From Parapedobacter pyrenivorans_A (GTDB taxonomy: Bacteria; Bacteroidota; Bacteroidia; Sphingobacteriales; Sphingobacteriaceae), in NCBI RefSeq assembly GCF_041925275.1, contig NZ_JBHEUZ010000001.1:1-64000 (forward strand): a DNA stretch of 64,000 bases, in the 5' to 3' direction. Below the pieces are notes generated by a model. The model searched no databases. It saw only the letters and a list, made by a program, of their open reading frames with translations, and was not told the origin of the DNA. Numbering within the stretch: the first letter of the stretch is position 1; the number at the start of each line of letters is the position of its first letter. This document shows, piece by piece, positions 9,357 to 18,769 of the stretch. Position numbers and translations under genes: made by a program.

Positions 9357-10370
9357 ATGAATTGGATTCACCATACCTTACTGAAATTCAGGCCCTACTT
9401 CCAGTTTATCGAATGGACGAAGGCCATTGTGCTACCTGGGTTTGGTGCATTGCCCCTGTATACGGTAGCCACTTTTTTTTTCCAGGAAATCGCACGTGAA
9501 TCCATTCTCAACAAGGCTTCTTCACTAGCCTATAACTTTATGTTGGCCATTTTCCCGGGGATCATCTTCCTATTTACGCTCATCCCCTACATTCCCATAG
9601 ACAATTTTCAGGAACAGTTGCTGGATTTCATGGAAGTGGTTATTCCCGAAAACGCATTTCTGACGGTTGAGTCCACATTGGAGGATATCGTGAAAAACCA
9701 GAACAGTGGACTGCTGTCCGTTGGTTTCATCCTAGCCACCTTCTTTGCTACCAATGGCGTGAGCTCGTTGATGCTGGCTTTTAACAAGGCTTCGCTGATT
9801 ATCGAAAGTCGCAGTTGGGGGCAGCAACGGCTTGTCGCCATTGGGCTGACACTGATGATCATCATCGCCTTAGCAGTGGGCATGACCATCTTTACCGCGG
9901 CGGGGTATGTGGTGGGATACCTCCGGCAGAATATCGAGGTTAATGCAGCCTTTTGGAGTTTTGTCATCGCTGCGGCACGATGGGTCATCCTTTTCGGGAT
10001 TTATTTTCTAACGGTTAGCATCCTTTATAAATTCGGGCCAGCCTCTTCCCGGAAGTGGAAATTGTTTAGCCCCGGTGCCATGCTGGCGACCATCCTGGCC
10101 ATCTTGACCTTCTCGGGATTTGCTTTCTACATCAACAACTTCAATGCCTACAATAAACTTTACGGCTCCATCGGTACGCTGATTGTCATCATGATCTGGC
10201 TATACCTCAACTCCCTCATCCTGCTGGTAGGCTTTGAACTGAACGCAAGTATCGCGCTTTCGAAACAGAGTATCAAGATCGTGAGGCCGCGGGCTTTCAA
10301 CACGTTCAAGTCGGCCGAAACATCCGAACAGTCGGCCGAACCGACACCACGCAACATTCACCGTAATTAA
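9357..10370 (+). CDS. YihY/BrkB family inner-membrane protein
   Basis: A 337-residue polytopic protein with about six predicted helices (first long segment near 45-75, then near 115-135, 155-185, 200-225, 235-262 and 270-295). It has the family traits ASSLAYNFMLAIFP near the N-terminus and YKFGP later on. The family was once called RNase BN in error; its true function is not established. The C-terminal tail (about 305-337) is polar and rich in Ser/Glu. Last gene of the PASTA-mltG-thioesterase group. Confidence 0.9.
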   Translation: MNWIHHTLLKFRPYFQFIEWTKAIVLPGFGALPLYTVATFFFQEIARESILNKASSLAYNFMLAIFPGIIFLFTLIPYIPIDNFQEQLLDFMEVVIPENAFLTVESTLEDIVKNQNSGLLSVGFILATFFATNGVSSLMLAFNKASLIIESRSWGQQRLVAIGLTLMIIIALAVGMTIFTAAGYVVGYLRQNIEVNAAFWSFVIAAARWVILFGIYFLTVSILYKFGPASSRKWKLFSPGAMLATILAILTFSGFAFYINNFNAYNKLYGSIGTLIVIMIWLYLNSLILLVGFELNASIALSKQSIKIVRPRAFNTFKSAETSEQSAEPTPRNIHRN

Positions 10371-10373
10371 AAA

Positions 10374-10406
10374 TTTTGCGATAAATGAAATTTTAACCTA
10401 CTTTTG
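10374..10406 (+). promoter_or_regulatory. Promoter of the hybrid histidine kinase
   Basis: The -33 element TTTTG (10374-10378) is followed after 20 nt by TACTTTTG (10399-10406), an exact TAnnTTTG -7 box. It lies directly after the stop of the YihY-type gene and about 47 nt before the kinase start. Confidence 0.75.
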
Positions 10407-10453
10407 CGGACCGATACGTTGGCCTCCACCCATTACGGACTGGCTGCTTAAAT

Positions 10454-12589
10454 ATGAAGCAAAACAAGCAAAATACGCCGACAGCAAGAATCTTATTACT
10501 TTGTAGTTTCATTGTTTTGTTCCTTTTCATTGGGGCTGTGTTCATTTACCAGTACGGTCAATACCGTAAACTTGAGCGCAGATTGACAGAGGCGTATCAG
10601 ACACGTAAGGCCGGATCAGACAGCCTGAATTACCTATTTTCCACCTACAGTGAAGCAGAAAATACATTTCGCCTATATACGCTGGAATTTAGTAACAACA
10701 CCTACAACACATACCTGGAGAAGCTCAATTTACTCAAACATTTTGTGGATTCCTTGACATCGCTTCCGTCTTCGGGTATTCCATTGAGCGATCCTGGGTT
10801 GAAGATCGAAGACCAACAGAAAATAGCAATGGAGTTCGCCGTGCTCAAACAGCGGCTTGACCATTTAGTATTCCATACCCACGATTCGTTGGTATTATTG
10901 AGCAGCCCCGCCAACATGGGGCCGAATCATCCCATCCAAATCGAATCCGTGGTTGACCAAGTGTTGCTCGATACAACGAAAAGCATTACAAAAGACACCA
11001 TTGTAAGGAAAAAGCCCGGTTTGCTAAAACGGATTTTCAACTCCAAAGATGATACGATCGTGATAGCCAGCGAGCATAACGGGGTCGATGTTGAGCGGAT
11101 TGCCATTCTCCGCGATAATTTATCTGCGGCTCAATCGGACCTGGAGCGGTCTTACCTGGGTAATATCACCAATCTCCGGCACACATTCTTGCAACTTCAG
11201 GAAAAAGAAAGGCAACTCATCACAACAAATATCGCTTTATTAAACAAGCTCAAAGAAAGTGTGGAGATTGTCCAAGCGCTTGATGTACAACTATTGCGCA
11301 ATGCCGAAGAGAAAGATTTTGCGCTTTACAAGGAAAATATCACGCTATTTGGCAAGCAGCTCATTTTTGCATTGATATTGATGTTTATCATGATTGTGGC
11401 GCTAGTGTATTATCAATTCTATGCTACATCGTACGAGCGCCACCTACACTTGGAAAAAGACTATGCCGCCAAGCTTGCCGAAGAGAAAACCAGCGTATTG
11501 GCAAACATCAGCCATGAAATCCGTACGCCACTCAATTCCCTTTTAGGTATCATCGATCTGCTCAAAAGTAGGGCATCGTCCGAAACGGTAGACGAAAAGC
11601 TCATCGACTCGGCGTATTACAGTATCAACCTTATCAGCAATAACATTGCGGATATATTGAGTCTAAGCAAATTAGAAGCTTCCCAGAAAGGTAACATTGT
11701 AAAAGGTTATTTCTCGCCGAACCGATCTTTCCGGGATGTGGTAGCCCTGCACAAAAACCAAGCGGAGCTAAAGAAGCTCCAGCTGCATACTGAGATCGAC
11801 ATTGATCCGCGATTGAGCCTATCGAGCAATGAGTTCAGGATACGGCAGATAGCTTCCAATTTTTTGAGCAATGCCATTAAATATACACAAAAGGGCCAAA
11901 TTATCTTCAGGGCATCGCTAGTCCGAATAGGCAACGCGTCTAACCTACACATCGAAGTGGAGGATAGTGGCATAGGCATCAAGGAGCAGTACCGCCGCCA
12001 GGTATTCCGGAAATATTTCACGGCGAACCCAAACGCCGGCGGAATTGGCTTGGGACTGTATATATCCAAAATCATGGCCGAGGAATTAGGTGGAACCATC
12101 GGACTGAAAGGCAAGTCCATGAATGGCTCCATTTTCTTTGCCGACATCCCGTTTTCGGAAAGCAGGGTGGAAACCCACGAACAACGGAAGGCCCGGCTAG
12201 CCGATCTGCCCGCCGACCTACGGTTACTGGTTGTCGATGATAATCCAGTCAACATCCTGCTCATGAAGCAGTTTTTCAAGGATGTGGGCAGCATCCATAC
12301 CGTTAATAGTGGTGAGGATGCATTGGTCTTCCTGAATAGCCACCCCGTGGACCTGGTTATCACCGACATTAACATGCCCGGTATGAATGGTGTAACCTTG
12401 CTTGAAAAAATACGTGCGGAGGAGCGGTTCAGCGCCATCCGTGTGCTAGCCATCTCTGCCGATATGTCCACACTGAATTATGCGGAAGAGGCGGGCGTTG
12501 AAGCCTTCTTTGATGGCTTCATTGAAAAGCCTTTTACTGAAGCCGAAATTGTCAAAACAATTATCGGGGCACTTTCGAAAGCACCGTAA
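10454..12589 (+). CDS. Hybrid sensor histidine kinase/response regulator
   Basis: 711 residues. Two membrane helices (about 13-33 and 303-321) enclose a largely helical periplasmic sensor region of about 270 residues. The HisKA domain has NISHEIRTPLN with phospho-acceptor His354. The HATPase domain shows NFLSNAIKYT, DSGIGI and GGIGLGLYISK. The C-terminal receiver domain has LLVVDDNPVN and phospho-acceptor Asp638 in ITDINMPG, plus the conserved Lys in IEKPF. No output domain follows, so the signal must pass on through another protein, possibly a phosphotransfer protein encoded elsewhere. It stands alone behind its own promoter. The stimulus cannot be told from sequence. Confidence 0.95.
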   Translation: MKQNKQNTPTARILLLCSFIVLFLFIGAVFIYQYGQYRKLERRLTEAYQTRKAGSDSLNYLFSTYSEAENTFRLYTLEFSNNTYNTYLEKLNLLKHFVDSLTSLPSSGIPLSDPGLKIEDQQKIAMEFAVLKQRLDHLVFHTHDSLVLLSSPANMGPNHPIQIESVVDQVLLDTTKSITKDTIVRKKPGLLKRIFNSKDDTIVIASEHNGVDVERIAILRDNLSAAQSDLERSYLGNITNLRHTFLQLQEKERQLITTNIALLNKLKESVEIVQALDVQLLRNAEEKDFALYKENITLFGKQLIFALILMFIMIVALVYYQFYATSYERHLHLEKDYAAKLAEEKTSVLANISHEIRTPLNSLLGIIDLLKSRASSETVDEKLIDSAYYSINLISNNIADILSLSKLEASQKGNIVKGYFSPNRSFRDVVALHKNQAELKKLQLHTEIDIDPRLSLSSNEFRIRQIASNFLSNAIKYTQKGQIIFRASLVRIGNASNLHIEVEDSGIGIKEQYRRQVFRKYFTANPNAGGIGLGLYISKIMAEELGGTIGLKGKSMNGSIFFADIPFSESRVETHEQRKARLADLPADLRLLVVDDNPVNILLMKQFFKDVGSIHTVNSGEDALVFLNSHPVDLVITDINMPGMNGVTLLEKIRAEERFSAIRVLAISADMSTLNYAEEAGVEAFFDGFIEKPFTEAEIVKTIIGALSKAP

Positions 12590-12802
12590 AGATCAAGCCG
12601 TCTATACCTTGGAAATAATCCTCGGGGAGCGCGAGGCAACCGATGCTTTATTGATAATTAGAATATGATAAACAATGATGCGCTAATGACAACCAGTGAC
12701 CTACCTATTGTCAAATAATAAAACAATAACTCCCTATAAATAAAAGTTTTTCATACCTTTGCAGTCCCGATAAAAATCGGGGAAAAGGAGAAATATGAAT
12801 TA
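12590..12802 (+). promoter_or_regulatory. rpsA promoter and structured leader
   Basis: An exact -7 box TACCTTTG is at 12754-12761. About where transcription would start, CCCGAT (12766-12771) and ATCGGG (12776-12781) form a hairpin with an AAAA loop. AAAGGAG follows (12784-12790), then a two-codon frame ATG-AAT-TAA (12795-12803) whose last base is the first base of the rpsA ATG. The Shine-Dalgarno-like sequence is spaced for the short frame (4 nt), not for rpsA (12 nt). A weak hairpin CCTCG/CGAGG (12620-12636) lies upstream without a U tract. Confidence 0.6.
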
Positions 12803-14746
12803 ATGGCAAAAAAACAAGAAGCAGAAAAGGAATTGGCAGCTAAAACAGCTGAACTTCAAGACACTGAGGAAACCTTGGTGAAAGAAAAGGAGGACATCGA
12901 GTCGGAAGCCGATTCGAAGTTCATTGACGAAATCAAATCGACCACGTGGGAAACCCCAGATGCTGATTTTGATTGGGACAAGGACGAAAAAGGTTTTGGC
13001 AACTACAGCGACGAAGAACGCGCGAAGTTGGAAGAACAGTATGCAGGAACCTTCAATTCGATCAACCGGGGCGAAATCGTATCAGGCGCCGTCGTATCCA
13101 TCAACAACAAGGATGTGGTGCTTAATATCGGTTTTAAATCCGATGGCTTGGTATCCCTTTCTGAATTTCGTGATACCCCCGATTTGAAGGTCGGTGACAC
13201 GATCGACGTTTTCGTCGAATCACAGGAAGATGCAAATGGCCAGTTGGTACTTTCACGGAAACGTGCGAAAACACAGAAATCGTGGGAAGAAATCAACGAA
13301 GCACTCGAAAACGACACCATTATCGATGGTTTCGTGAAGAGCCGCACCAAAGGTGGACTCATCGTAGACATCAAGGGTGTGGAAGCGTTCTTACCTGGGT
13401 CTCAAATCGACATTAAACCCATACGCGACTACGATATCTACGTGGGTAAAACCATGGAATTCAAAGTGGTCAAAATCAACCACGAATTCAAGAACGTCGT
13501 CGTATCCCACAAAGTACTTATTGAAGACGATTTGGAAAACCAAAAAACCGAAATTGTCTCCAAGCTCGAAAAAGGACAGGTATTGGAAGGAACCGTCAAA
13601 AATATCACGGATTTCGGTGTATTCATCGATCTCGGCGGTGTGGATGGCCTGTTGCACATTACCGACATATCATGGGGCCGTATCGAGCACCCGCGGGAAG
13701 TATTGCAACTTGACGAAACCGTCAACGTGGTGGTACTCGATTTTGACGACGAGAAAAAACGTATCGCCCTCGGCTTGAAACAGCTTACCGAGCATCCTTG
13801 GGAATCGTTGGATACCGCATTGGAAGTAGGCTCAAAAGTGAAAGGCAAGATCGTAACCGTAGCCGACTACGGTGCATTCCTCGAAATCACCCCCGGTGTA
13901 GAAGGACTCATCCACGTATCGGAAATGTCTTGGTCGCAGAACCTGCGTAGTCCGCAAGAGTTTCTTAAAGTAGGCGACGAGGTAGAAGCGCAAATCCTGA
14001 CACTCGACCGCGAAGATCGCAAAATGAGCTTAGGTATCAAGCAGCTGACTCCAGACCCTTGGAAAAACATTGCTGAGCGTTACCCCATCGGTTCGAAACA
14101 GAAAGCCGTGGTGAAAAACATGACCAACTTCGGCGTATTTGTTGAGCTCGAAGAGGGTATCGACGGATTGATCCATATCTCCGACCTTTCTTGGTCAAAG
14201 AAAATAAACCACCCCAATGAATTCACCAAAGTAGGTGAAGAATTGGAAGTTGTTGTATTGGAACTCGACGAAGACAACCGCAAGTTGAGCCTCGGCCACA
14301 AGCAGTTGGAAGAAAACCCATGGGATACATTTGAAACCATTTTTACCCTTGATTCCATCCACCAGGGAACGGTAATCAAAGTCGGCGAAAAAGGCAACAT
14401 CGTAGCCTTACCTTATGGGGTGGAAGGGTTCTCTCCCGCTAAGCACAGCATCAAGGAAGATGGTAACCCATTGAAACTTGATGAAGTTGCTGATTTCAAA
14501 ATCATTGAATTCAACAAGGACAACAAGCGTGTGGTGATCTCACATTCCCGCATCTGGGAAGACCAACGTGCAGAAGCACGGATGGAAGACTTCAACAACC
14601 GGAAGAAAGAAGCGAAAGCTGCTTCATCTGCCGTGAAGAAAGTGAAGGAATCTGTGGAGAAATCGACACTGGGCGATCTGGACGTCCTAGCCCAACTGAA
14701 ACAACAGTTGGAAGGCGAAGAAAGCGCCAGCCGCTCAAAAAAATAA
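12803..14746 (+). CDS. rpsA: 30S ribosomal protein S1
   Basis: The mRNA-binding protein of the small subunit, 647 residues. An acidic N-terminal extension of about 90 residues, characteristic of Bacteroidota S1, precedes six S1 (OB-fold) repeats at about 95-160, 180-245, 262-330, 347-415, 432-500 and 517-583. Repeats 3-5 have the clearest pattern, G.V..I.DFG.F..L..V.GL.H.S.I.W. The C-terminus is a charged helical tail. Single-gene unit with its own promoter and a strong terminator. The leader suggests translational control. Confidence 0.97.
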   Translation: MAKKQEAEKELAAKTAELQDTEETLVKEKEDIESEADSKFIDEIKSTTWETPDADFDWDKDEKGFGNYSDEERAKLEEQYAGTFNSINRGEIVSGAVVSINNKDVVLNIGFKSDGLVSLSEFRDTPDLKVGDTIDVFVESQEDANGQLVLSRKRAKTQKSWEEINEALENDTIIDGFVKSRTKGGLIVDIKGVEAFLPGSQIDIKPIRDYDIYVGKTMEFKVVKINHEFKNVVVSHKVLIEDDLENQKTEIVSKLEKGQVLEGTVKNITDFGVFIDLGGVDGLLHITDISWGRIEHPREVLQLDETVNVVVLDFDDEKKRIALGLKQLTEHPWESLDTALEVGSKVKGKIVTVADYGAFLEITPGVEGLIHVSEMSWSQNLRSPQEFLKVGDEVEAQILTLDREDRKMSLGIKQLTPDPWKNIAERYPIGSKQKAVVKNMTNFGVFVELEEGIDGLIHISDLSWSKKINHPNEFTKVGEELEVVVLELDEDNRKLSLGHKQLEENPWDTFETIFTLDSIHQGTVIKVGEKGNIVALPYGVEGFSPAKHSIKEDGNPLKLDEVADFKIIEFNKDNKRVVISHSRIWEDQRAEARMEDFNNRKKEAKAASSAVKKVKESVEKSTLGDLDVLAQLKQQLEGEESASRSKK

Positions 14747-14776
14747 GGGTATAAACCCTTGTTTTTGATATAATGC

Positions 14777-14808
14777 AACGCTCCCTGAAATTTCAGGGAG
14801 CGTTTTTT
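14777..14808 (+). terminator. Intrinsic terminator after rpsA
   Basis: Perfect inverted repeat with 14-nt arms (14777-14790 and 14791-14804, core CGCTCCCTGAAA) followed by a T tract to 14808. It lies 30 nt after the rpsA stop. Confidence 0.92.
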
Positions 14809-14865
14809 ATTGCATATAAAAAGTGTTTTTTTTAAGTTTGTTCTACATAACTAACCTTTGGTACC

Positions 14866-15390
14866 ATGAACACCTTAAAGAAAATACTCATCATCCTGTC
14901 GATTATCATCGCTATTCCGCTCATTGCAGCCCTTTTCGTCAAGCGTGAATTTACTAGCGAAAGACAGATTACCATCAACAAGCCCAAGCAGGAAGTGTTC
15001 GACTACATCAAGCACCTCAACAACCAGAAAGACTACGATGTTTGGCATAAAATGGACCCTGAAGCCAAAACGACTACCAGCGGTACCGACGGCAATGTAG
15101 GTTTTGTGTATACCTGGGACGGTGAGAAAATAGGCAAAGGCGAACAGGAAATCACCAACATCGTGGAAGGCGAACGGATGGACACGCAGCTGCGATTTAA
15201 AGAGCCTTTTGAATCGGAGGCTTCGTGCTACATGGCTACCGAGGCACAGGGAGAAAACCAAACGGTCGTAAAATGGGGGATTTCCGGTAAATCCCCTTAC
15301 CCGTTCAACTTGATGTCGCTGTTTTTCGATATGGGCGACGATTTCGACAAGGGGCTGCAGGAATTGAAAACCGTACTCGAAAATCAATAG
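14866..15390 (+). CDS. SRPBCC (START-like) family protein with N-terminal membrane helix
   Basis: 174 residues. An N-terminal hydrophobic helix (about 5-24) ends in a basic VKREFTSERQITINKPKQEVFDYI, the start of a polyketide-cyclase/SRPBCC helix-grip fold. The remainder (DVWHKMDPEAK, GFVYTWDGEKIGKGEQEI, TVVKWGISGKSPYP) fits this class, whose members bind hydrophobic ligands in a central cavity; the ligand is unknown. It begins a three-gene run with spacings of 1 and 4 nt. No clear promoter: AACCTTTG at 14853-14860 is close to the -7 consensus but lies only 5 nt before the ATG. Confidence 0.85.
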   Translation: MNTLKKILIILSIIIAIPLIAALFVKREFTSERQITINKPKQEVFDYIKHLNNQKDYDVWHKMDPEAKTTTSGTDGNVGFVYTWDGEKIGKGEQEITNIVEGERMDTQLRFKEPFESEASCYMATEAQGENQTVVKWGISGKSPYPFNLMSLFFDMGDDFDKGLQELKTVLENQ

Positions 15391-15391
15391 T

Positions 15392-15952
15392 ATGGGCAAA
15401 ACCCCGAATTGGCAGGAGGAGCTGGGGCTACTGCGGGCGATCATCGCTAAAACGGCACTGGTGGAAACCACAAAATGGGGAATCCCGGTATACACTTACA
15501 ATGGACGTAACGTCGTGGGCGTAGCCGGGTTTAAGAACCATTTCACCCTGTGGTTTTACCAAGGGGTATTCCTCAAGGACAAAATGCAAGTATTGACCAC
15601 TGCTCCAGGCGGAAAAGCAAAGGCCATGCGGCAATGGCGCTTTACCGCACGCGAGCAAATCAATGAGCCGCAGCTGCTTTCCTACCTCAACGAAGCCATC
15701 GCCAACGAGAAGGCGGGCCTGCAACTGAAGCCTGAACCAAAGGGGCAGCTACTCATTCCGGCCATCCTAAGTGACGCGTTCAAGGACAATGGACTTCGCA
15801 AGGCATTCGATGTCCTTGCTCCATACAAACAGCGGGAATACATCGAGTACCTTACGGAAGCCAAACGCGAAGCCACTAAATTGGCCCGGTTGGACAAAAT
15901 CAGGCCCCTTATCCTTGCAGGAGCCGGGCTACATGATCAATACAAAAAATAA
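15392..15952 (+). CDS. DUF1801/YdeI-like (OmdA) family protein
   Basis: 186 residues. The N-terminal half (about 8-110) resembles the DUF1801 fold (ETTKWGIPVYTY, FKNHFTLWFYQG). The C-terminal part (IPAILSDAF...LRKAFDVLAPYKQREYIEYLTEAKREATKLARLDK) is the helical YdeI/OmdA region, once linked to bacteriocin protection. Molecular role unknown. It starts 1 nt after the SRPBCC gene, so they are probably translated from one mRNA. Confidence 0.85.
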   Translation: MGKTPNWQEELGLLRAIIAKTALVETTKWGIPVYTYNGRNVVGVAGFKNHFTLWFYQGVFLKDKMQVLTTAPGGKAKAMRQWRFTAREQINEPQLLSYLNEAIANEKAGLQLKPEPKGQLLIPAILSDAFKDNGLRKAFDVLAPYKQREYIEYLTEAKREATKLARLDKIRPLILAGAGLHDQYKK

Positions 15953-15956
15953 CGAA

Positions 15957-16436
15957 ATGATATCTTCAAAGACGATGAGCGCAGGACTCATCTTAGTTAT
16001 CGCTGGAATACTATGGTGCCAGGTTGCTACCGCCCAATCGGATAACCCCAACTACGATCAGGCGCTCGCCGATTCCTTGGAGGCTGACGAGTATGGGATG
16101 AAATCCTATGTTTTCGTCATCCTGAAGACCGGACCGATGCAGTTGGATGACGAACAAAAAGTAAGTGAACTGTTCCGAGGCCACCTTGAAAACATCAACC
16201 GACTGGTTGAGCAGAAAAAACTGATCGTTGCCGGTCCATTTGGAAGAAACGATCGTAATTACCGCGGCTTATTCATCTTTGACTCCAAAGATAAGGCGGA
16301 AGTAGAGGCCCTCCTACAGACAGACCCCGCCATAAAAGAAAAGCTCCTTGAAGCGGAGCTTTTTGATTGGTATGGTTCAGCGGCACTCCGCACTTATCTG
16401 GAGGCCAGCTATCGGATTACGAAAAAAAACCCCTAA
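15957..16436 (+). CDS. Exported YCII-related protein
   Basis: 159 residues. A signal peptide (MISSKTMSAG to about residue 27, ending VATAQ) leads to a YCII-like ferredoxin-fold domain: YVFVILKTGP, the LFRGHLENINRL helix, LIVAGPFG and RGLFIFDSKDKAEVEALLQTDPA. YCII domains are small alpha/beta barrels, some of them enzymes; a periplasmic form is typical of Bacteroidota and has no known function. The start at 15957 is preferred because a longer in-frame extension to 15771 lies wholly within the previous gene and would bury the signal peptide. It converges on icd with an 18-nt gap. Confidence 0.87.
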   Translation: MISSKTMSAGLILVIAGILWCQVATAQSDNPNYDQALADSLEADEYGMKSYVFVILKTGPMQLDDEQKVSELFRGHLENINRLVEQKKLIVAGPFGRNDRNYRGLFIFDSKDKAEVEALLQTDPAIKEKLLEAELFDWYGSAALRTYLEASYRITKKNP

Positions 16437-16454
16437 CCTAAGGTCGCTTATCGA

Positions 16455-18671
16455 CTATATCGACGCGATAATGGTATTCAGTGTTTCACTTGGCCGCATG
16501 GCGGCTTCCGCCTTTGCTTTATCTGGCCAGTAGTAGCCATTGATATCCTGTGGCTTGCCTTGTGCACCGATCAATTCACCGTTGATTTTTTGTTCGCTGG
16601 CACGCAACTTGTCAGCAACAGGAGCGAACAGTTCACTCAATTCGCTGTCTTTGTTTTGAACGGCCAACGCTTGGGCCCAATACAATGCCAAGTAAAAATG
16701 GGAGCCCCTATTGTCGATTTGACCAACTCTCCGTGCGGGCGATCTATCATTTTCCAAAAACTTTTCGGTCGCCGCATCCAACGCTTCAGCCAATACCAAT
16801 GCTTTGGCATTTCCCTGGGTTTGCCCCACATGCTCCAATGAAACAGCCAACGCGAGGAACTCACCCAACGAGTCCCAACGCAGGTAGCCTTCCTCCATGA
16901 ATTGATCAACATGTTTCGGTGCCGATCCACCGGCACCCGTTTCAAAAAGCCCCCCCCCATTCATCAACGGCACGATAGACAGCATCTTCGCCGATGTGCC
17001 CAACTCGAGGATGGGGAACAAATCAGTGAGGTAATCCCGGAGCACGTTGCCCGTCACCGAGATCGTGTCCTCACCCCTGCGGATACGCGCCAGGGAGAAT
17101 TTGGTAGCCTCAACCGGGTTCAGTATCCGGATATCGAGTCCGGATATATCCTGTTCGCTAAGGTATGTGTTGACTTTCTCGATAAGCTGCCGGTCGTGCG
17201 CACGGCTTTCATCCAACCAAAAGACGGCAGGTGTGCCGGAAAGGCGCGCGCGGTTAATAGCCAATTTCACCCAATCGCGGATGGGAGCATCCTTGGTTTG
17301 GCACATCCGGAAGATATCACCGGCTTCAACTTCCTGCACCATCAATATATTTCCATCGTCATCCAACACTTGGATAGTGCCTTTCGAGGTCGCTTGGAAT
17401 GTCTTGTCGTGCGAGCCGTATTCTTCGGCCTTCTGAGCCATCAGCCCCACATTGGATACCGAACCCATTGTAGAAGGATCGAAGGCACCGTATTGTTTAC
17501 AATCGGCAATAGTTGCCGCATAAACACCGGCATAGGAACGGTCGGGTATCAACGCCAACGTATCCCGCACAGCGCCGTTTTTGTCCCACATCTGACCGGA
17601 ATTACGGATCATGGCCGGCATGGAAGCATCGACAATCACATCCGACGGAACATGGAGGTTCGTAATCCCCTTGTCAGAATTGACCATGGCTAAGTCCGGA
17701 CCGTTCTGGATGGCCGTAGCAACGGCTGCTTTTATTTGTTCCTCTTGGGGATGCCCGGCTATCTTCGCGAACACGTCGCCTAGCCCGTTGCGCGTATCCA
17801 CGCCGAGTTCCTTGAACAGACTTCCATACGTATCAAAAACCTCCTTGAAATAAACTTCAACGATGGCACCAAAGATAATTGGGTCGGAAACCTTCATCAT
17901 GGTTGCCTTTAAGTGCGCAGACAGCAACACGCCAGTTTCTTTAGCGGCAACGATTTGCTCACCAACGAACTTTTTCAACGCAGCCATACTCATGTGGGAG
18001 GAATCTATCACTTCCCCCGCCAGCAACGGTGCGGGTGCTTTCAGCTCTGTCTTGGCGCCACCTTCATCAACAAATTCAATTTTGAACGTCGCCGCATGCG
18101 ATAGGGTTACTGATTTTTCATTTCCATAGAAATCGTCGGCAGACATCGAAGCCACCTCGGTTTTGGACTCCGATGTCCATGCTCCCATAGCGTGTGGGTG
18201 CTGCTTCGCGTAATTTTTCACGGCTCGCGGTGCGCGGCGGTCCGAATTACCTTCCCGAAGTACGGGGTTTACCGCAGACCCTAGCACCTTGGCGTAACGG
18301 GCCTTAATGGTCTTTTCTTCGTCACTCTTCGGCTCCTCGGGATAATCGGGCACCGCGTACCCTTTATTTTTCAATTCAGCGATAGCTGCCTTCAATTGCG
18401 GAATGGACGCCGAAATGTTGGGCAACTTGATGATATTGGCGTCAGGCGTGGTAGCCAATTGACCTAGCTCGGCCAAGGCATCAGCTATCCTTTGGCCATC
18501 CGTAAGGTACTCCGGAAAATTCGCGATAATCCGTCCGGCCAAGGAAATATCTTTCTCCTCGACCGATATACCGGCCGGTCGCGTGAATGCTTTGACAATC
18601 GGTAAAAATGAGAACGTGGCCAATGCGGGGGCCTCGTCTGTTCGGGTATAAGAAATGGTGGTTTTAGACAT
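16455..18671 (-). CDS. icd: NADP-dependent isocitrate dehydrogenase, monomeric type
   Basis: Converts isocitrate to 2-oxoglutarate with NADP in the TCA cycle. At 738 residues it belongs to the large monomeric (IDH-II) class, not the homodimeric one; the N-terminal ITYTRTDEAPA-like start (here ISYTRTDEAPALATFSFLP), SNVGLMAQKAEEYGSHDKTF and RWDSLGEFLALAVSLEH support this. A run of nine G on the coding strand (16950-16958 on plus as C) encodes three glycines in NGGGLFETG and is a possible slippage site, but the frame is intact. It has its own promoter at 18693-18723 and converges on the YCII gene. Confidence 0.96.
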   Translation of the reverse strand: MSKTTISYTRTDEAPALATFSFLPIVKAFTRPAGISVEEKDISLAGRIIANFPEYLTDGQRIADALAELGQLATTPDANIIKLPNISASIPQLKAAIAELKNKGYAVPDYPEEPKSDEEKTIKARYAKVLGSAVNPVLREGNSDRRAPRAVKNYAKQHPHAMGAWTSESKTEVASMSADDFYGNEKSVTLSHAATFKIEFVDEGGAKTELKAPAPLLAGEVIDSSHMSMAALKKFVGEQIVAAKETGVLLSAHLKATMMKVSDPIIFGAIVEVYFKEVFDTYGSLFKELGVDTRNGLGDVFAKIAGHPQEEQIKAAVATAIQNGPDLAMVNSDKGITNLHVPSDVIVDASMPAMIRNSGQMWDKNGAVRDTLALIPDRSYAGVYAATIADCKQYGAFDPSTMGSVSNVGLMAQKAEEYGSHDKTFQATSKGTIQVLDDDGNILMVQEVEAGDIFRMCQTKDAPIRDWVKLAINRARLSGTPAVFWLDESRAHDRQLIEKVNTYLSEQDISGLDIRILNPVEATKFSLARIRRGEDTISVTGNVLRDYLTDLFPILELGTSAKMLSIVPLMNGGGLFETGAGGSAPKHVDQFMEEGYLRWDSLGEFLALAVSLEHVGQTQGNAKALVLAEALDAATEKFLENDRSPARRVGQIDNRGSHFYLALYWAQALAVQNKDSELSELFAPVADKLRASEQKINGELIGAQGKPQDINGYYWPDKAKAEAAMRPSETLNTIIASI

Positions 18672-18692
18672 AATCTGAATGAATTTCGGACG

Positions 18693-18723
18693 CGAAAATA
18701 GCTAAAAATACGCTGTTTTACAA
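18693..18723 (-). promoter_or_regulatory. Promoter of icd
   Basis: On the minus strand TATTTTCG (18693-18700, seven of eight to TAnnTTTG) is separated by 20 nt from a TTG (18721-18723). It lies 21 nt before the icd ATG. Confidence 0.55.
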
Positions 18724-18769
18724 GTTTTTGGTTGATGTATGAGGTAACTACCCGCCCCACGACAAAAAA

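Noticed and set aside
12620..12636. Hairpin CCTCG/CGAGG after the hybrid kinase gene as a terminator
   Set aside because: Only a 5-bp stem and no U tract follows; too weak to call.
16900..17000. Frameshift in icd at the G tract
   Set aside because: The frame is continuous over the tract and the family motifs on both sides are in phase.
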